Counted from the stretch's first letter, positions 1 to 9,311 are shown. The stretch is DNA of 64,000 nucleotides from Phormidium ambiguum IAM M-71 (GCF_001904725.1 NZ_MRCE01000008.1:124001-188000), one strand, 5' to 3'. The notes: a model not told the origin generated them from the sequence alone. Program-made: numbers and translations.

Positions 1-485
1 GCAATTACAGTTTTGGCAAAAAACCAAAAGCCTGGATTGGGTGCTTCTGCAAATGGGCTAACCCAAATAGAAATGCCGATACTTTGAATTACCGCCCAGA
101 CTACAGCTACATAGCGTGTCCACTGAGAAATCTTACGGCGACCAGCCTCTCCTTCGTTTTTCTGGAGGTTTTCCAAAGAAGGAAGGGCAGCAGTAAGTAG
201 CTGCATGATAATTGAAGCATTAATAAAAGGCAGAATGCCCAAAGCAAAAATGCCTAAAGCTACAATTCCACCTCCAGAGAATAAATCTAGTAAGCCAACT
301 AAGGGGCTATTTTGCACTTGTGCTCTAAATGCTTCTCGATTAATTCCTGGTACTGGTAAGAAAACGCCCAATCTTACCAAAATCAACAGCCCTAGAGTGA
401 CGAGCAGCCTACCGCGCAGTCCAGCTGCTTGTGCCATCTGGGCGAATGTCTCCTGAGCCGTGGGAGCTTTTTCTCGACTGATCAT
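1..485 (-). CDS. secY: Preprotein translocase subunit SecY (N-terminal part)
   Basis: This is the N-terminal 161 codons of the SecY channel of the Sec translocon; the rest lies beyond position 1. The translation begins MISREKAPTAQETFAQMAQA. It continues with a first membrane segment (LLVTLGLLILVRLGVFLPVP), a plug-like glycine-rich stretch, and a second membrane segment containing the SecY-typical run GIFALGILPFINASIIMQLL. The start is the ATG whose complement is at 483-485. secY follows rplO by about 145 nt on the same strand, the usual end of the spc operon in bacteria, so membrane insertion is co-expressed with ribosome synthesis. Truncation is due only to the window edge. Confidence 0.95.
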   Translation of the reverse strand, partial: MISREKAPTAQETFAQMAQAAGLRGRLLVTLGLLILVRLGVFLPVPGINREAFRAQVQNSPLVGLLDLFSGGGIVALGIFALGILPFINASIIMQLLTAALPSLENLQKNEGEAGRRKISQWTRYVAVVWAVIQSIGISIWVSPFAEAPNPGFWFFAKTVI

Positions 486-629
486 AATTTCAGGTTTACC
501 TCTTGGCGTTCACACTTATCGCGTAGGACGTATTTTCGATTTTGGATTTTATCTTTTTGAACTTTAAAGGTTAGTTTGAGTACAAAATCTTTAAGTCACA
601 AATTAAAAATCACAAATCGAAAAATTCGG

Positions 630-1088
630 TTAACCTCTGGTTTTCTCTTCGACCTCGCAAGTGCCACCTGCGGCTTCGATTTTGCTGCGGGCTCCCGCTG
701 TAAAAGCCGCTGCTGTTACTCGCAGAGGTACGCTTAACTCTCCATCTCCCAAGAGTTTCAGTGGCCCATTGTTAGCGGTGATGATACCAGCTGACATGAG
801 CGAGTCCAGAGTTACTTCGGTGTTGGCTGGGAGGGATGCCAGTTTGCTTACATTGATCGTAGTGTACTGGCGAGGATTAATTACCGTAAAGTGCTTTAAC
901 TTGGGTAAACGACGATACAACGGTTGTTGTCCACCTTCAAATCCAGGTCTAGTGCTACCACCAGAACGAGCTTTTTGACCGCGCATCCCTTTACCGGCGC
1001 TAGCACCTTGTCCAGCAGAAACACCACGACCTAGACGGCGGCGGCGTTTTTTAGAGCCTTCTTTAGGCAGTGCATCATTAAGTCTCAT
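630..1088 (-). CDS. rplO: 50S ribosomal protein L15
   Basis: A 152-residue ribosomal large-subunit protein that binds 23S rRNA late in assembly. The N-terminus ([20 protein letters not shown]) and the following glycine-rich, basic segment ([20 protein letters not shown]) are the L15 signature, and the length is normal. ATG start at 1088. It sits between rpsE and secY. There is no rpmD (L30) gene between rpsE and rplO; cyanobacteria lack L30, so this is expected rather than a deletion. The roughly 120-nt gap to rpsE is filled by a palindromic short repeat. Confidence 0.98.
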   Translation of the reverse strand: MRLNDALPKEGSKKRRRRLGRGVSAGQGASAGKGMRGQKARSGGSTRPGFEGGQQPLYRRLPKLKHFTVINPRQYTTINVSKLASLPANTEVTLDSLMSAGIITANNGPLKLLGDGELSVPLRVTAAAFTAGARSKIEAAGGTCEVEEKTRG

Positions 1089-1100
1089 AGTCTTTTGTCC

Positions 1101-1207
1101 TTAGTTATTTAGTCATTTGTTATTTGTCATTTGTCATTTGTCGAAATCTTATTTAGAGATTTGAATTTTTGTTTGTTAATTCCCATGACTTAATGACTGA
1201 TGACTAA
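1101..1207. repeat. GTCATTTGT / ATGACTAATGAC palindromic intergenic repeat
   Basis: The gap between rplO and rpsE holds heptameric TTGTCAT repeats (about 1111-1142). These are followed, after roughly 45 nt, by the complementary units CATGACTTAATGACTGATGA and onward (about 1183-1203). The two arms can pair imperfectly, so the transcript could fold into a long hairpin between two cotranscribed genes. The same design recurs in five other gaps of this window. Confidence 0.8.
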
Positions 1208-1210
1208 TGA

Positions 1211-1741
1211 CTAACCGAAGATGTTTTCTAGGGGGATTCCCCGATCTTCAGCTACTTCTGTAAATGTTCTCAGTGTTTCCAGAGCGTTAACAGTGGCTCT
1301 GGCATTGTTTAATGGGTTACTAGAGCCAAGTTGCTTGGCTAGAATATTGCGAACTCCCGCTAATTCTAATACTGTACGGACAGCGCCACCTGCGATTACA
1401 CCTGTACCTGGGGCTGCTGGACGCATGATAACTTTAGCTCCACCGCCTTTTCCGTTGATGGGGTGAGGAATTGAGTTAGCTTTGGTTAGAGGAACTTCGA
1501 CGAGGTGTTTTTTGCCGTCAGCTACACCTTTTCTGACTGCGCCGATTACGTCACTGGCTTTGCCCACTCCGACTCCGACTTGACCGCGTTCGTTGCCTAC
1601 AACAACGATCGCGCGGAAGCTAAGTTTTTTCCCACCCTTAACTACTTTGCTAACTCTACGGATTTGAATTACCCGTTCTTGCCAGTTAGTTTCTTTTTCT
1701 TTAGTGCGGCTGCTTTTTTTTCCGCGACCTTTCTCCGCCAT
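1211..1741 (-). CDS. rpsE: 30S ribosomal protein S5
   Basis: A 176-residue small-subunit protein near the mRNA entry channel, involved in decoding accuracy. An N-terminal lysine-rich extension (about 20 residues) precedes the double-stranded-RNA-binding-like S5 N-domain. That domain carries [20 protein letters not shown] and [12 protein letters not shown]-type motifs (here [20 protein letters not shown]). The C-terminal domain carries [20 protein letters not shown] and [15 protein letters not shown] start at 1741. It is cotranscribed with rplR upstream and rplO downstream, with repeat-filled gaps of about 130 and 120 nt that are unusually long for a ribosomal operon. Confidence 0.98.
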   Translation of the reverse strand: MAEKGRGKKSSRTKEKETNWQERVIQIRRVSKVVKGGKKLSFRAIVVVGNERGQVGVGVGKASDVIGAVRKGVADGKKHLVEVPLTKANSIPHPINGKGGGAKVIMRPAAPGTGVIAGGAVRTVLELAGVRNILAKQLGSSNPLNNARATVNALETLRTFTEVAEDRGIPLENIFG

Positions 1742-1758
1742 GATTGTTTCCCTTAATT

Positions 1759-1873
1759 ATTTGTCATTTGTCATTTGTCATTTGTCATTTGTCATTTGTC
1801 ATTTTTTAGAAGATTTAATATCTTAAATTTCTTTGGCTTAATTTCAATGACGAATGACTGATGACTAATGACA
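1759..1873. repeat. TTGTCAT heptamer array with complementary arm
   Basis: Six tandem copies of the heptamer TTGTCAT run from 1761 to 1803. A complementary arm follows at 1848-1873 (ATGACGAATGACTGATGACT and onward). Arrays of exact 7-mers are the known STRR (short tandemly repeated repetitive) type of filamentous cyanobacteria. The pairing of the two arms around a 45-nt AT-rich loop gives a long potential hairpin between rpsE and rplR. Confidence 0.85.
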
Positions 1874-1874
1874 A

Positions 1875-2237
1875 TTAAAAATCTAATCCTGCTTCCCGGG
1901 CTGCTTCAGCAAGTGCTTTGATTCGACCATGATACAAATTACCACCCCGATCGAAGACTACTTTTTGAATACCTTTTTCTAAAGAGCGCTGGGCAATTAA
2001 TTTACCTACTTCAGTAGAAGCAGCACAGGTAGATTTGGAATCCAAGCTTTCTCTTAAGGAAGGTTCTACTGTGGAAGCAGCAACTAAGGTGTGGTGTTGC
2101 GTATCGTCGATTACCTGAGCATAGATATGTTCGTGGGAACGAAATACTGCCAAGCGGGGACGTTCTGGTGTACCAAAAACCTTGCGACGAATCCGACGAT
2201 GGCGATTTCCCTTTGATTCTCTGCGAGTAAGCTTCAT
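1875..2237 (-). CDS. rplR: 50S ribosomal protein L18
   Basis: A 120-residue protein that binds 5S rRNA with L5 and attaches it to the central protuberance. The family signature is complete: N-terminal basic [20 protein letters not shown], then [20 protein letters not shown], and the C-terminal [20 protein letters not shown] ending REAGLDF. The ATG at 2237 lies inside the stop region of rplF (4-nt overlap), which implies translational coupling to rplF. Normal length for the family. Confidence 0.98.
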   Translation of the reverse strand: MKLTRRESKGNRHRRIRRKVFGTPERPRLAVFRSHEHIYAQVIDDTQHHTLVAASTVEPSLRESLDSKSTCAASTEVGKLIAQRSLEKGIQKVVFDRGGNLYHGRIKALAEAAREAGLDF

Positions 2238-2782
2238 TTCTTCCCTGCCTTACCAGCTTTACCAGCTTTGCGTCTTACTACTTCTCCGGCATAGCGAATG
2301 CCTTTGCCTTTGTAAACTTCTGGTGGGCGGACGGCACGAATTCTAGCTGCCAGATTACCCACTTGTTCTTTGTCAATGCCACTAACTGTGACGTTTACGT
2401 TACCTTCCACAGCCATTTGGATGCCAGGTGGTGGTTCGATTTTAACTTCGTGGCTATAGCCAACAACCAAAACTAGATTGCTGCCTTCTACTCTAGCCCG
2501 ATAACCAACCCCTTGAATTTCCAAGCGACGTTGAAATCCTTGGGAAACACCTTCTACCATGTTGGCGACTAAGGTGCGAGATAAACCGTGTAGCTGACGG
2601 AGAACACGGGAGTCATTTTCCCGAACAACGTTTAAAGTTTCTCCCTCTTGCTCCACAGTGATTCCTTGTGGGAGAACTCTGGATAATTCTCCTTTTGGCC
2701 CTTTGACGGCAATTTTTTGGTCTTCAATTGCCACTGTTACCTTATTAGGTACGCTAATAGGACGCTTACCAATCCGAGACAT
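2234..2782 (-). CDS. rplF: 50S ribosomal protein L6
   Basis: A 182-residue large-subunit protein near the GTPase-associated centre. It has the two repeated L6 domains: [15 protein letters not shown] starts the first, and the second ends with the conserved [21 protein letters not shown] lysine/alanine-rich tail ([13 protein letters not shown]) follows, common in cyanobacterial L6. ATG start at 2782. Its last codons overlap rplR by 4 nt, while the gap to rpsH upstream is 140 nt and contains a palindromic repeat. Confidence 0.98.
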   Translation of the reverse strand: MSRIGKRPISVPNKVTVAIEDQKIAVKGPKGELSRVLPQGITVEQEGETLNVVRENDSRVLRQLHGLSRTLVANMVEGVSQGFQRRLEIQGVGYRARVEGSNLVLVVGYSHEVKIEPPPGIQMAVEGNVNVTVSGIDKEQVGNLAARIRAVRPPEVYKGKGIRYAGEVVRRKAGKAGKAGKK

Positions 2783-2815
2783 GGCAAATCTTTCCTCTGT
2801 CGTTAATCACTTGTG

Positions 2816-2908
2816 AATTGTCATTTGTAATTTGTCATTTATTATTTGCCATTTGTCATCCGTAAAAGTTTTATTTTGCCAACCAATAACTAATGACTAA
2901 TGACTAAA
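2816..2908. repeat. GTCATTTGT palindromic intergenic repeat
   Basis: Third member of the repeat family, between rpsH and rplF. The left arm has degenerate ATTGTCATTTGTAATTTGTC units (2817-2857). The right arm has AATAACTAATGACTAATGAC (about 2885-2904). It is less regular than the array at 1761-1803, so it looks older. Confidence 0.7.
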
Positions 2909-2922
2909 TAAGTAGATGAAAA

Positions 2923-3324
2923 CTACCAGACATAGCAAAGTACTTCTCCGCCTACATTTTGGCGACGGGCTTCTCGATCGGTCATAATTCCACTGGAAGT
3001 AGAAATGATCGCAATCCCAATGCCGCCTAAAACTCTGGGCAAATCTTTACGATTTGAGTAAACTCGTAATCCTGGTTTGCTCACTCTTTTGAGAGCAGTA
3101 ATAATTGGTTGGCGATTTTTTCCTTTGTATTTCAAAGAAATCACCAGATGTTTTTTCACACCTTCACCATCTTCGACGAACTCACCAATAAAACCTTCAT
3201 CTTGTAAAACTTTGGCTATTGAGCGAGTCATTCTTGTTGCCGGAACCATCGTTGTTTGATGCCGCGCTAAGTTTGCATTGCGGATGCGCGTCAGCATATC
3301 TGCAATAGTGTCATTTACCGCCAT
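2923..3324 (-). CDS. rpsH: 30S ribosomal protein S8
   Basis: A 133-residue primary 16S rRNA-binding protein (central domain). I start it at [20 protein letters not shown] (ATG complement at 3322-3324). A strong AAGGAGGAAAAG ribosome-binding site precedes it; the open frame extends a further 35 codons upstream, but that part overlaps the end of rplE and is not S8-like. The C-terminus [27 protein letters not shown] is the canonical S8 end. There is no rpsN (S14) gene between rplE and rpsH, as is usual in cyanobacteria. The gap to rplE is only 10 nt. Confidence 0.97.
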   Translation of the reverse strand: MAVNDTIADMLTRIRNANLARHQTTMVPATRMTRSIAKVLQDEGFIGEFVEDGEGVKKHLVISLKYKGKNRQPIITALKRVSKPGLRVYSNRKDLPRVLGGIGIAIISTSSGIMTDREARRQNVGGEVLCYVW

Positions 3325-3334
3325 CTTTTCCTCC

Positions 3335-3880
3335 TTATTGATCGCGGAAGGGCATCCCAAAAGCCTTGAGTAAGGCGCGGCCTTCTTCGTCGGTTTTGGC
3401 TGTGGTAATAATGGAGATGTCCATGCCACGAATTTGGTCGATTCTGTCGTATTCGATTTCGGGAAATATCAGTTGTTCTCTTACGCCCAAGCTATAGTTA
3501 CCACGACCATCGAAGCTTTTGGGACTGATTCCCCGAAAGTCTCTAATCCGGGGTAGTGCTAGATTGATTAATCTGTCAAGAAAGGCGTACATTCGATCGC
3601 CCCGTAAAGTCACCATAATTCCCACTGGCATTCCTTCACGGATTTTAAAACCTGCGATCGCTTTTTTTGCTCTGGTAACTACTGGCTTTTGACCAGCAAT
3701 TAACCCGATTTCAGTCAGGGAAGATTCCAGGGCTTTAGCATTAGTAGCAGCTTCACCCAAACCTCGGTTCAGGGTCACTTTAATAATCTTCGGTACCTGA
3801 TGAATATTCGTGTAATTGAATTGTTCCTTAAGTTTGGGAACAATTGTTTCTTGATAGGTGGTTTTTAGTCTTTGTGCCAT
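3335..3880 (-). CDS. rplE: 50S ribosomal protein L5
   Basis: A 181-residue protein that binds 5S rRNA and contacts the P-site tRNA. Family blocks are visible: [20 protein letters not shown] near the N-terminus, [20 protein letters not shown] in the middle, [20 protein letters not shown], and the C-terminal [23 protein letters not shown] start at 3880. The gap to rplX (3881-4032) carries TTTAGATT tandem repeats. Length and sequence are ordinary. Confidence 0.98.
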   Translation of the reverse strand: MAQRLKTTYQETIVPKLKEQFNYTNIHQVPKIIKVTLNRGLGEAATNAKALESSLTEIGLIAGQKPVVTRAKKAIAGFKIREGMPVGIMVTLRGDRMYAFLDRLINLALPRIRDFRGISPKSFDGRGNYSLGVREQLIFPEIEYDRIDQIRGMDISIITTAKTDEEGRALLKAFGMPFRDQ

Positions 3881-3916
3881 TGGTTTTACCTATTTTTCCT
3901 GGGCTTGGTCAGGAAA

Positions 3917-3957
3917 TTTTAGATTTTAGATTTTAGATTTTAGATTTAGGGATTTTG
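3917..3957. repeat. TTAGATT tandem heptamers
   Basis: At least four consecutive copies of a 7-nt unit (TTTTAGA/TTAGATT) lie at 3917-3948, followed by a degenerate GATTTTGGAT at 3949-3958. They sit between rplX and rplE. It is the same class of heptameric STRR as seen at 7338, 30364 and 57762. Confidence 0.8.
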
Positions 3958-4032
3958 GATTAATTCTGGTCAATCTGACAAATCAAATAATCAATCCTGT
4001 CCGTCAAGTAAATCCTTAAATCTTGCGCCTGT

Positions 4033-4386
4033 TTATTTGTCGAGAATTTCCCCGGTTTTTTTCAACATCCGCACCTTTTTACCAGCTTCATTAAATGAAT
4101 AACAAATGCGACTAGCTACATTTTGTTTGCTGGAATAGTGCATGACATTAGAACTGTGAATTGGTGCTTCAAAAGTAATGATGCGACCTGATTCACCTTC
4201 TTGTTGGGGTTTAACGTGCTTAGTTCTAATGTTTACACCTTGAACTACCACTTGACTTTCTTCAGGTATTGCCCGAATAACTTCGCCGACTTTGCCTTTA
4301 TCTTTGCCGGAGATTACTTGTACGGTGTCGCCTTTTTTGACGTGCATTTTACGCCGCACTTTTTCTGCTTTCTTACTTTGAGCCAT
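4033..4386 (-). CDS. rplX: 50S ribosomal protein L24
   Basis: A 117-residue assembly-initiator protein that binds the 5' end of 23S rRNA. The KOW motif is clear at about residues 17-45 ([27 protein letters not shown]), followed by [18 protein letters not shown] start at 4386 shares its A with the TAA stop of rplN (TAATG arrangement), so translation is probably coupled by reinitiation. Ordinary length for cyanobacteria. Confidence 0.98.
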   Translation of the reverse strand: MAQSKKAEKVRRKMHVKKGDTVQVISGKDKGKVGEVIRAIPEESQVVVQGVNIRTKHVKPQQEGESGRIITFEAPIHSSNVMHYSSKQNVASRICYSFNEAGKKVRMLKKTGEILDK

Positions 4387-4754
4387 TACAGCACCTCCGG
4401 AGCGAGGGAAACTATTTTGGTGTAGTTTTTGTCACGCAGTTCCCGTGCGACGGGGCCAAAAACACGAGTGCCTTTGGGGTTGCCATCTGCGTTGATGATC
4501 ACGGCAGCATTGTCGTCGAAACGAATGCTCATTCCGCTTTCACGCCGCATGGCTTTTTTGGTACGCACGATAACTGCGCGGACTACATCTGATTTTTTGA
4601 CTGCCATGTTGGGGATTGCGTCTTTGACGACGGCGATAATCACATCACCCACATGACCATAGCGGCTGTTTCCGGCACCTAAAACCCGGATACACATTAA
4701 TCTTTTGGCACCGCTATTATCAGCAACATTGAGGTAGGTTTGGGGTTGAATCAC
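4386..4754 (-). CDS. rplN: 50S ribosomal protein L14
   Basis: A 122-residue protein at the subunit interface (bridge B8). The sequence [26 protein letters not shown] and the C-terminal [23 protein letters not shown] are invariant L14 landmarks. The start codon is GTG (complement at 4752-4754). It overlaps rplX by one nucleotide. Very low divergence from textbook L14 makes the call secure. Confidence 0.98.
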   Translation of the reverse strand: MIQPQTYLNVADNSGAKRLMCIRVLGAGNSRYGHVGDVIIAVVKDAIPNMAVKKSDVVRAVIVRTKKAMRRESGMSIRFDDNAAVIINADGNPKGTRVFGPVARELRDKNYTKIVSLAPEVL

Positions 4755-4822
4755 GGTTTTACTCGCTTTGATTTGGTAATTGGTGATTAGATTAGAGGGG
4801 TAATTTTGTCACCGATTACTTA

Positions 4823-5065
4823 CTATTTGGTGGTGAGAATTTCGGCAACTTCCCAGCGTTTGGTACGGCTTAAAGGACGAGTTTCCCGGATGCGAACGCG
4901 ATCGCCTTCGTTACACTTATTTTCCTCATCATGGGCTTTATATTTTTTGGTTCGCACCACGATTTTGCCGTATTTGGTGTGAGGTGAGCGGTTTTCGATC
5001 GCCACCACCACCGTTTTATCCATCTTGTTACTAACAACTAGTCCGACTCTTTCTTTAACAGCCAT
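4823..5065 (-). CDS. rpsQ: 30S ribosomal protein S17
   Basis: An 80-residue OB-fold protein that binds the 5' domain of 16S rRNA. It shows [40 protein letters not shown] and the loop [20 protein letters not shown], both typical of S17. ATG start at 5065. It follows rpmC by 6 nt, so the two are tightly coupled. Confidence 0.98.
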   Translation of the reverse strand: MAVKERVGLVVSNKMDKTVVVAIENRSPHTKYGKIVVRTKKYKAHDEENKCNEGDRVRIRETRPLSRTKRWEVAEILTTK

Positions 5066-5071
5066 TACTAT

Positions 5072-5305
5072 CTACTCCTGTTCTGCTTTTGGTTGCCCTT
5101 GAGCAGCTGCTTTTTGACGTTCGCCTTCCACCATCAATAATTGAGCTAAACGATGCTTAGCGTGTTTAAACTGGTGTGACTTTTCCAACCGTCCAGTTGC
5201 TTTTTGTAAACGCAACTTAAATAATTGTTGTTTAGTTTCGAGAATTTGCTTGGCTAGTTCAGCGTCGGACAAGTCTCTAGTCTCAGAAATCTTCGGTAGA
5301 GGCAT
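5072..5305 (-). CDS. rpmC: 50S ribosomal protein L29
   Basis: A 77-residue helical-hairpin protein at the peptide-exit rim of the large subunit. The core pattern [40 protein letters not shown] is L29. A glutamine/alanine-rich tail ([14 protein letters not shown]) extends it slightly beyond the roughly 65 residues common elsewhere. ATG start at 5305, 2 nt after the rplP stop. Confidence 0.97.
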   Translation of the reverse strand: MPLPKISETRDLSDAELAKQILETKQQLFKLRLQKATGRLEKSHQFKHAKHRLAQLLMVEGERQKAAAQGQPKAEQE

Positions 5306-5307
5306 CT

Positions 5308-5727
5308 TTACACCTGCTCCTCAGAACGCACGACAAATTTAGTTTTAATTGGCAATTTATTAGCAGCCAAACGCATAGCTTCACGGGCGGTTTCTTCAGG
5401 TACGCCTGTGATTTCAAACATGATTCTTCCTGGCTTCACCACGGCTACCCAAAACTCAGGAGCACCTTTACCGGAACCCATCCGAGTTTCTGCTGGGCGC
5501 ATAGTTACGGGTTTGTCTGGGAAAATCCGAATCCAGATTTTGCCACCCCGACGAATATAGCGAGTCATCGCACGACGGCTAGCCTCGATTTGCCGAGAGG
5601 TAATCCAAGCTGGTTCTAGGGCTTGCAGACCAAAATCACCAAAATTAAGGTCACTGCCACGATAAGCCAAGCCTGTCATCCGCCCGCGTTGTTGTTTACG
5701 GAATTTTGTTCTTTTAGGACTTAACAT
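5308..5727 (-). CDS. rplP: 50S ribosomal protein L16
   Basis: A 139-residue protein next to the A-site tRNA elbow. [20 protein letters not shown], then [40 protein letters not shown], are L16 signatures. ATG start at 5727. It lies 5 nt downstream of rpsC and 2 nt upstream of rpmC, the tightest part of the operon. Confidence 0.98.
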   Translation of the reverse strand: MLSPKRTKFRKQQRGRMTGLAYRGSDLNFGDFGLQALEPAWITSRQIEASRRAMTRYIRRGGKIWIRIFPDKPVTMRPAETRMGSGKGAPEFWVAVVKPGRIMFEITGVPEETAREAMRLAANKLPIKTKFVVRSEEQV

Positions 5728-5732
5728 ACTCT

Positions 5733-6479
5733 TTATCCTTCATTAGAACGGTCTTCAAACTGCTGGCGACGTTTATTCGGTTGGCGACGGCGGTTATTTC
5801 CTCCAGGAGCGGGAGCAGGTTCTACTCGTTCTTGTCCAGGGATAATTTCACCTTTGAAAACCCAGACTTTTACGCCTAAGATGCCATAAATAGTTTTCGC
5901 AGTCCGGTATGAGAAATCGATGTCTGCCCGTAACGTATGTAAGGGTACTCTACCTTCTCTTGTCCATTCAGTCCGAGCAATTTCTGCGCCGTTGAGACGA
6001 CCACTAACTTGGACTTTGATCCCTTCAATTCCAGCTCTTTGAGCGCGTTGAATGGCTTGACGAACTACTCTACGGAAAGAAACCCGTTTTTCTAATTGTT
6101 GAGCGATGTATTCGGCAATTAGATTGGCTTCAGCATCAACTCTTGTCACTTCCACAACATTGACACGGATTTGACGATTGTTGCCTAAAGCTTCTTGAAG
6201 TCCGGTTCTCAGGTTTTCAATTCCTGTACCGCCGCGTCCTACTACTACACCAGGTCTAGCAGTACGAATTTCTAAATCGATTTGGTCGGCTTTCCGTTCA
6301 ATTTTGACATCGGAAATGCCTGCTTTTTGGTCTTGATTGAGTCTTTTCTCGACATACTGCCGGATTTTATGATCTTCTTCTAAGATCTCCGGGTAACGAG
6401 AGGGGCTAGCGAACCACCGAGATTGATGCTCTTGGGTGATACCTAGACGAAAACCAACTGGATGAATTTTTTGTCCCAC
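5733..6479 (-). CDS. rpsC: 30S ribosomal protein S3
   Basis: A 248-residue protein at the mRNA entrance of the 30S subunit. The start [20 protein letters not shown] uses GTG (complement 6477-6479). The KH domain occupies about residues 40-110 with [16 protein letters not shown], and the C-terminal domain carries [31 protein letters not shown]. The last roughly 30 residues are low-complexity and basic ([20 protein letters not shown]), a common lineage-specific extension. A 120-nt gap with a GGCAGAA array separates it from rplV. Confidence 0.98.
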   Translation of the reverse strand: MGQKIHPVGFRLGITQEHQSRWFASPSRYPEILEEDHKIRQYVEKRLNQDQKAGISDVKIERKADQIDLEIRTARPGVVVGRGGTGIENLRTGLQEALGNNRQIRVNVVEVTRVDAEANLIAEYIAQQLEKRVSFRRVVRQAIQRAQRAGIEGIKVQVSGRLNGAEIARTEWTREGRVPLHTLRADIDFSYRTAKTIYGILGVKVWVFKGEIIPGQERVEPAPAPGGNNRRRQPNKRRQQFEDRSNEG

Positions 6480-6500
6480 TGATACGTCCTCAACGTAATT

Positions 6501-6540
6501 AAGGCAGAAGGCAGAGGGCAGAAGGCAGAAGGCAGAAGGC
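6501..6540. repeat. GGCAGAA tandem heptamers
   Basis: About five copies of the purine-rich heptamer AAGGCAG (one variant, GCAGAGG) lie in the rplV-rpsC gap. The same array reappears at 31730-31758 after the CtpA gene, so it is a dispersed STRR of this genome. Confidence 0.85.
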
Positions 6541-6601
6541 TTTTTTGCTTAACTTTTTACCTTTTAACAACTGCTCAATCATTTCTGCGGCGCTGCGCTA
6601 G

Positions 6602-6952
6602 TTATTTTTCTGATTCGGCAACGGCAACTGTGATGTGACAAGTTGGCTTGCGAATTTGGTAAGCACGTCCTTGCGCTCTAGGGCGAAACCGTTTCAGGCT
6701 AGGGCCACCATCAGCAAAGGCGGTGCTGACAACTAATTTTTGGGGATCTAAACCTGCGTTGTGTTCGGCGTTGGCAACGGCGGAACGCAATACTTTGAGG
6801 ACTGGTTCGCAAGCTTTGTAGGGCATGAACTCCAGAATGATTAAAGCATCCCGATAGGAGCGCCCACGAATTTGATCGAGAACGCGACGTACTTTATACG
6901 GTGACATTCGTATGTAACGTGCGTTAGCTTTGATTTCAGTACTGTCAGCCAT
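6602..6952 (-). CDS. rplV: 50S ribosomal protein L22
   Basis: A 116-residue protein lining the nascent-peptide tunnel. It carries [40 protein letters not shown] and the C-terminal [20 protein letters not shown], which are diagnostic. The open frame could begin seven codons earlier at 6973. I choose the ATG at 6950-6952 because a GGAG box lies 6-9 nt before it, and because the upstream ATG falls inside a dispersed repeat. Confidence 0.96.
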   Translation of the reverse strand: MADSTEIKANARYIRMSPYKVRRVLDQIRGRSYRDALIILEFMPYKACEPVLKVLRSAVANAEHNAGLDPQKLVVSTAFADGGPSLKRFRPRAQGRAYQIRKPTCHITVAVAESEK

Positions 6953-6969
6953 ATTTTTCTCCATTTTTG

Positions 6970-7046
6970 TCATTCGTCATTTGTTATTGTCATTTGTCAT
7001 TTGTTAATCTTTCGACCTATGACTGATGACAATAAGACTAATGACA
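6970..7046. repeat. GTCATTTGT palindromic intergenic repeat
   Basis: Fourth member of the family, between rpsS and rplV. The left arm is TCGTCATTTGTTATTGTCAT and further TTTGTCATTTGTT (6971-7005). The right arm is ATGACTGATGACAATAAGAC TAATGACAAAAC (about 7019-7050). The arms are imperfectly complementary. Confidence 0.7.
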
Positions 7047-7053
7047 AAACAAA

Positions 7054-7332
7054 TTATCGACGACCTTTAACATCTTTTTTGGAATGCCCTTTAAAGGTGC
7101 GAGTTGGGGCAAATTCGCCCAACTTATGTCCTACCATCTGGTCAGAAATGTAAACTGGTACGTGCTGACGACCGTTGTGTACGGCGATGGTATGACCTAC
7201 CATTTGCGGCAGGATAGTGGAAGCCCTAGACCAAGTTTTGATGACTTGTTTTTCTTTTTTTTCGTTTAAGGCTTCAATTTTTCTCATCAAATGATCGGCC
7301 ACGAATGGCCCTTTTTTTAATGATCGACCCAT
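7054..7332 (-). CDS. rpsS: 30S ribosomal protein S19
   Basis: A 92-residue protein in the head of the 30S subunit that contacts S13 and the A-site t[23 protein letters not shown] and the C-terminal [26 protein letters not shown] are the standard S19 blocks. ATG start at 7332. An 86-nt gap with TTTTGGA repeats separates it from rplB upstream. Confidence 0.98.
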   Translation of the reverse strand: MGRSLKKGPFVADHLMRKIEALNEKKEKQVIKTWSRASTILPQMVGHTIAVHNGRQHVPVYISDQMVGHKLGEFAPTRTFKGHSKKDVKGRR

Positions 7333-7337
7333 AGTTC

Positions 7338-7418
7338 GATTTTGGATTTTGGATTTTGGATTTTGAATTTAAGGACTTTTGATTTTGGATTTTTGGTTAA
7401 ATCTAAAAATCTAAAATT
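7338..7418. repeat. TTTTGGA heptamers with an inverted AAATCTAA arm
   Basis: Between rplB and rpsS, the unit GATTTTG repeats from 7340 to 7368, with a degenerate copy at 7380-7395. It is followed by TAAATCTAAAAATCTAAAAT at about 7400-7418, which is the opposite strand of the TTTTAGA variant. The two arms allow a hairpin, the same architecture as the 19-bp perfect inverted repeat at 57762-57819. Confidence 0.75.
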
Positions 7419-8282
7419 TTAAGAGTCCCGACCGCCACGACCACGTTTGGAGGATTTGCGGCGACGACGCACGATTAGTTTGCTGCTGGGTTTTTTCGGT
7501 TTGCGAGTTTTCGCACCCAAGGTTGGTTTACCCCAAGGTGTAACTGGCCCACTTCTACCGATCGGTGCGCGTCCTTCACCACCTCCATGCGGGTGGTCTA
7601 CAGGGTTCATTACGCTACCTCTAACTTTAGGACGACGACCTTTCCAGCGATTACGACCTGCTTTTCCGGTACTGAGGTTTCTTGCGTCGAGATTACCTAC
7701 TTGACCGATAGTGGCGTAGCATTCCCGGCGAATCATGCGGACTTCGCCTGATGGTAATTTCAGGGTGACGTAGTTCCCTTCTTTTGCTACTACTTGGGCG
7801 GTAGCGCCAGCAGCACGGACGATTTGAGCGCCTTTACCTGCTACTAGTTCTACGTTGTGAACGTTTGTACCCAAGGGGATGTTACCCAGGGGTAGTGCAT
7901 TACCGATTTCGATCGGAGATTCTGGCCCCGCAACTACTTCAGTTCCCACTGCTAAACCATTGGGATGAATGATGTAACGCTTTTCACCGTCTTTGTAGAA
8001 CAGTAGAGCCAATCGTGCATTACGGTTGGGGTCGTATTCTATTGCTGCTACTTTGGCGGGGATATTGCGCTTATCGCGGCGAAAGTCAACTATCCGGTAG
8101 AGGCGTTTGTGTCCACCACCACGACGGCGACTGGTAATTACGCCACGATTGTTGCGGCCTTTTTTGCGATGATTCGATACTGTTAGGGATTTCTCTGGTT
8201 CGCTCTTGGTAATTTCGGAGAAATCAGAGATGGTACATTGTCGAGTACCTGGTGTATATGGCCGATAAGAACGGGTGCCCAT
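7419..8282 (-). CDS. rplB: 50S ribosomal protein L2
   Basis: A 287-residue protein essential for the peptidyl-transferase region and subunit joining. The C-terminal hallmark [24 protein letters not shown] contains the conserved histidine (HPHGGGEGR). The N-terminal [20 protein letters not shown] is typical. The tail ends [23 protein letters not shown] start at 8282, 14 nt after rplW. Confidence 0.98.
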   Translation of the reverse strand: MGTRSYRPYTPGTRQCTISDFSEITKSEPEKSLTVSNHRKKGRNNRGVITSRRRGGGHKRLYRIVDFRRDKRNIPAKVAAIEYDPNRNARLALLFYKDGEKRYIIHPNGLAVGTEVVAGPESPIEIGNALPLGNIPLGTNVHNVELVAGKGAQIVRAAGATAQVVAKEGNYVTLKLPSGEVRMIRRECYATIGQVGNLDARNLSTGKAGRNRWKGRRPKVRGSVMNPVDHPHGGGEGRAPIGRSGPVTPWGKPTLGAKTRKPKKPSSKLIVRRRRKSSKRGRGGRDS

Positions 8283-8296
8283 GTTTCGGATTATCG

Positions 8297-8611
8297 TTAT
8301 ACTTCTGGGAACAGGGTTTGTCTGACTTTTTCTACGTCGTCGGCAGATAAGGTGACGATCGCTCTTTTGTATCTCGCTTTAAACCCTACAAATTTGCCAA
8401 CTCGACGTTGTTTTCTCGGTGGCAAAATGGTGTTTACACTCACCACTTTGACATCAAACAAATTTTCGATCGCTGCCTTAATTTCCGGTTTGGTCGCTTT
8501 GGGAGTAACTTCAAAAGTGTACTTATTCTGCTCCATGAGAATAGTTGCTTTTTCAGTTACGATCGGGCGATGAACAATATCGGCAAGGTAGCGAGGATCG
8601 TACTCACTCAC
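8297..8611 (-). CDS. rplW: 50S ribosomal protein L23
   Basis: A 104-residue protein at the tunnel exit that docks trigger factor and SRP. It shows [40 protein letters not shown] and the C-terminal [20 protein letters not shown], as in L23. ATG start at 8611. The first 8 nt overlap the end of rplD, so the two are translationally coupled. Confidence 0.98.
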   Translation of the reverse strand: MSEYDPRYLADIVHRPIVTEKATILMEQNKYTFEVTPKATKPEIKAAIENLFDVKVVSVNTILPPRKQRRVGKFVGFKARYKRAIVTLSADDVEKVRQTLFPEV

Positions 8612-9236
8612 TGTAGACCTCCTGTATTTTTGCCAAAGCTTGGGGTGTCGTCACTAATTTATCGGCCCACAGTAAATCGTAGACATTCAAGCAATCAGCT
8701 GAAATCAATTTCAACTTGGCAATATTACGTGCTGACAAGTAAAGATTTTCGTCTTTTTCGGAAACAATCAACAAAACTTTTGCTTCTGGTTCTACACCCC
8801 AACGGGTAAGTGCCGTTACTAACTCTTTGGTTTTGGGTCGAGGTAATTTTTCGGCAAAACTTTCGATTACGATCAGATCCGCATCCCGGCTCATTAACGC
8901 TGTTCTCAAAGCTAACCGTCGTTCTTTGCGGTTCATGTTGATGTTAAAATCTCTGGGTTTTGGCCCGAAGATCACACCACCACCACGCCACAATGGAGAA
9001 CGAATCGAACCTGCTCTAGCGCGTCCGGTTCCTTTTTGTCGCCAAGGTTTGCGACCGCCACCACTCACTTCCGATCTCGTTTTGGTGCTGGCTGTTCCTT
9101 GCCGTGCATTGGTCATTTGTCTTACCAATGCGCGGTGGACAATGTGAGCAGCATTCTGTTCTTTAGCAACTTTCAATTCTAAAGTTGCTTGCCCAACTTC
9201 TTGCCCTTCCCAGTTTTTTACTACACAGTTAACCAT
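8604..9236 (-). CDS. rplD: 50S ribosomal protein L4
   Basis: A 210-residue protein whose extended loop lines the exit tunnel; in enterobacteria L4 also autoregulates the S10 operon. The loop motif is intact: [42 protein letters not shown] start at 9236. It overlaps rplW by 8 nt; the gap to rplC (75 nt) is almost entirely a GTCATTTGT palindromic repeat. Confidence 0.98.
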   Translation of the reverse strand: MVNCVVKNWEGQEVGQATLELKVAKEQNAAHIVHRALVRQMTNARQGTASTKTRSEVSGGGRKPWRQKGTGRARAGSIRSPLWRGGGVIFGPKPRDFNINMNRKERRLALRTALMSRDADLIVIESFAEKLPRPKTKELVTALTRWGVEPEAKVLLIVSEKDENLYLSARNIAKLKLISADCLNVYDLLWADKLVTTPQALAKIQEVYSE

Positions 9237-9247
9237 ATTCTTTGTCC

Positions 9248-9306
9248 TTGGTTATTCGTTATTTGTCATTTGTCATTGGTTATGAATGACTAATGACTCA
9301 TAACTC
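9248..9306. repeat. GTCATTTGT palindromic intergenic repeat
   Basis: Fifth copy in the ribosomal operon, between rplC and rplD. The left arm is TTGGTTATTCGTTATTTGTC ATTTGTCATTGG (9250-9281). The right arm is ATGAATGACTAATGACTCAT AACTCA (9282-9307), directly adjacent. This gives the most compact hairpin of the family. Confidence 0.75.
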
Positions 9307-9311
9307 ACTAA

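Noticed and set aside
1759-1803. CRISPR-like regular repeats
   Set aside because: The units are exact 7-mers with no spacers; these are STRR arrays, not a CRISPR array. No cas genes are present.
1742-3324. Loss of rpmD (L30) and rpsN (S14) from the ribosomal operon
   Set aside because: Absence of L30 and relocation of S14 are normal in cyanobacteria, so this is not a deletion.
3325-3429. Upstream extension of rpsH by 35 codons
   Set aside because: It overlaps the end of rplE and does not match S8; the AAGGAGG site sits before the ATG at 3324.
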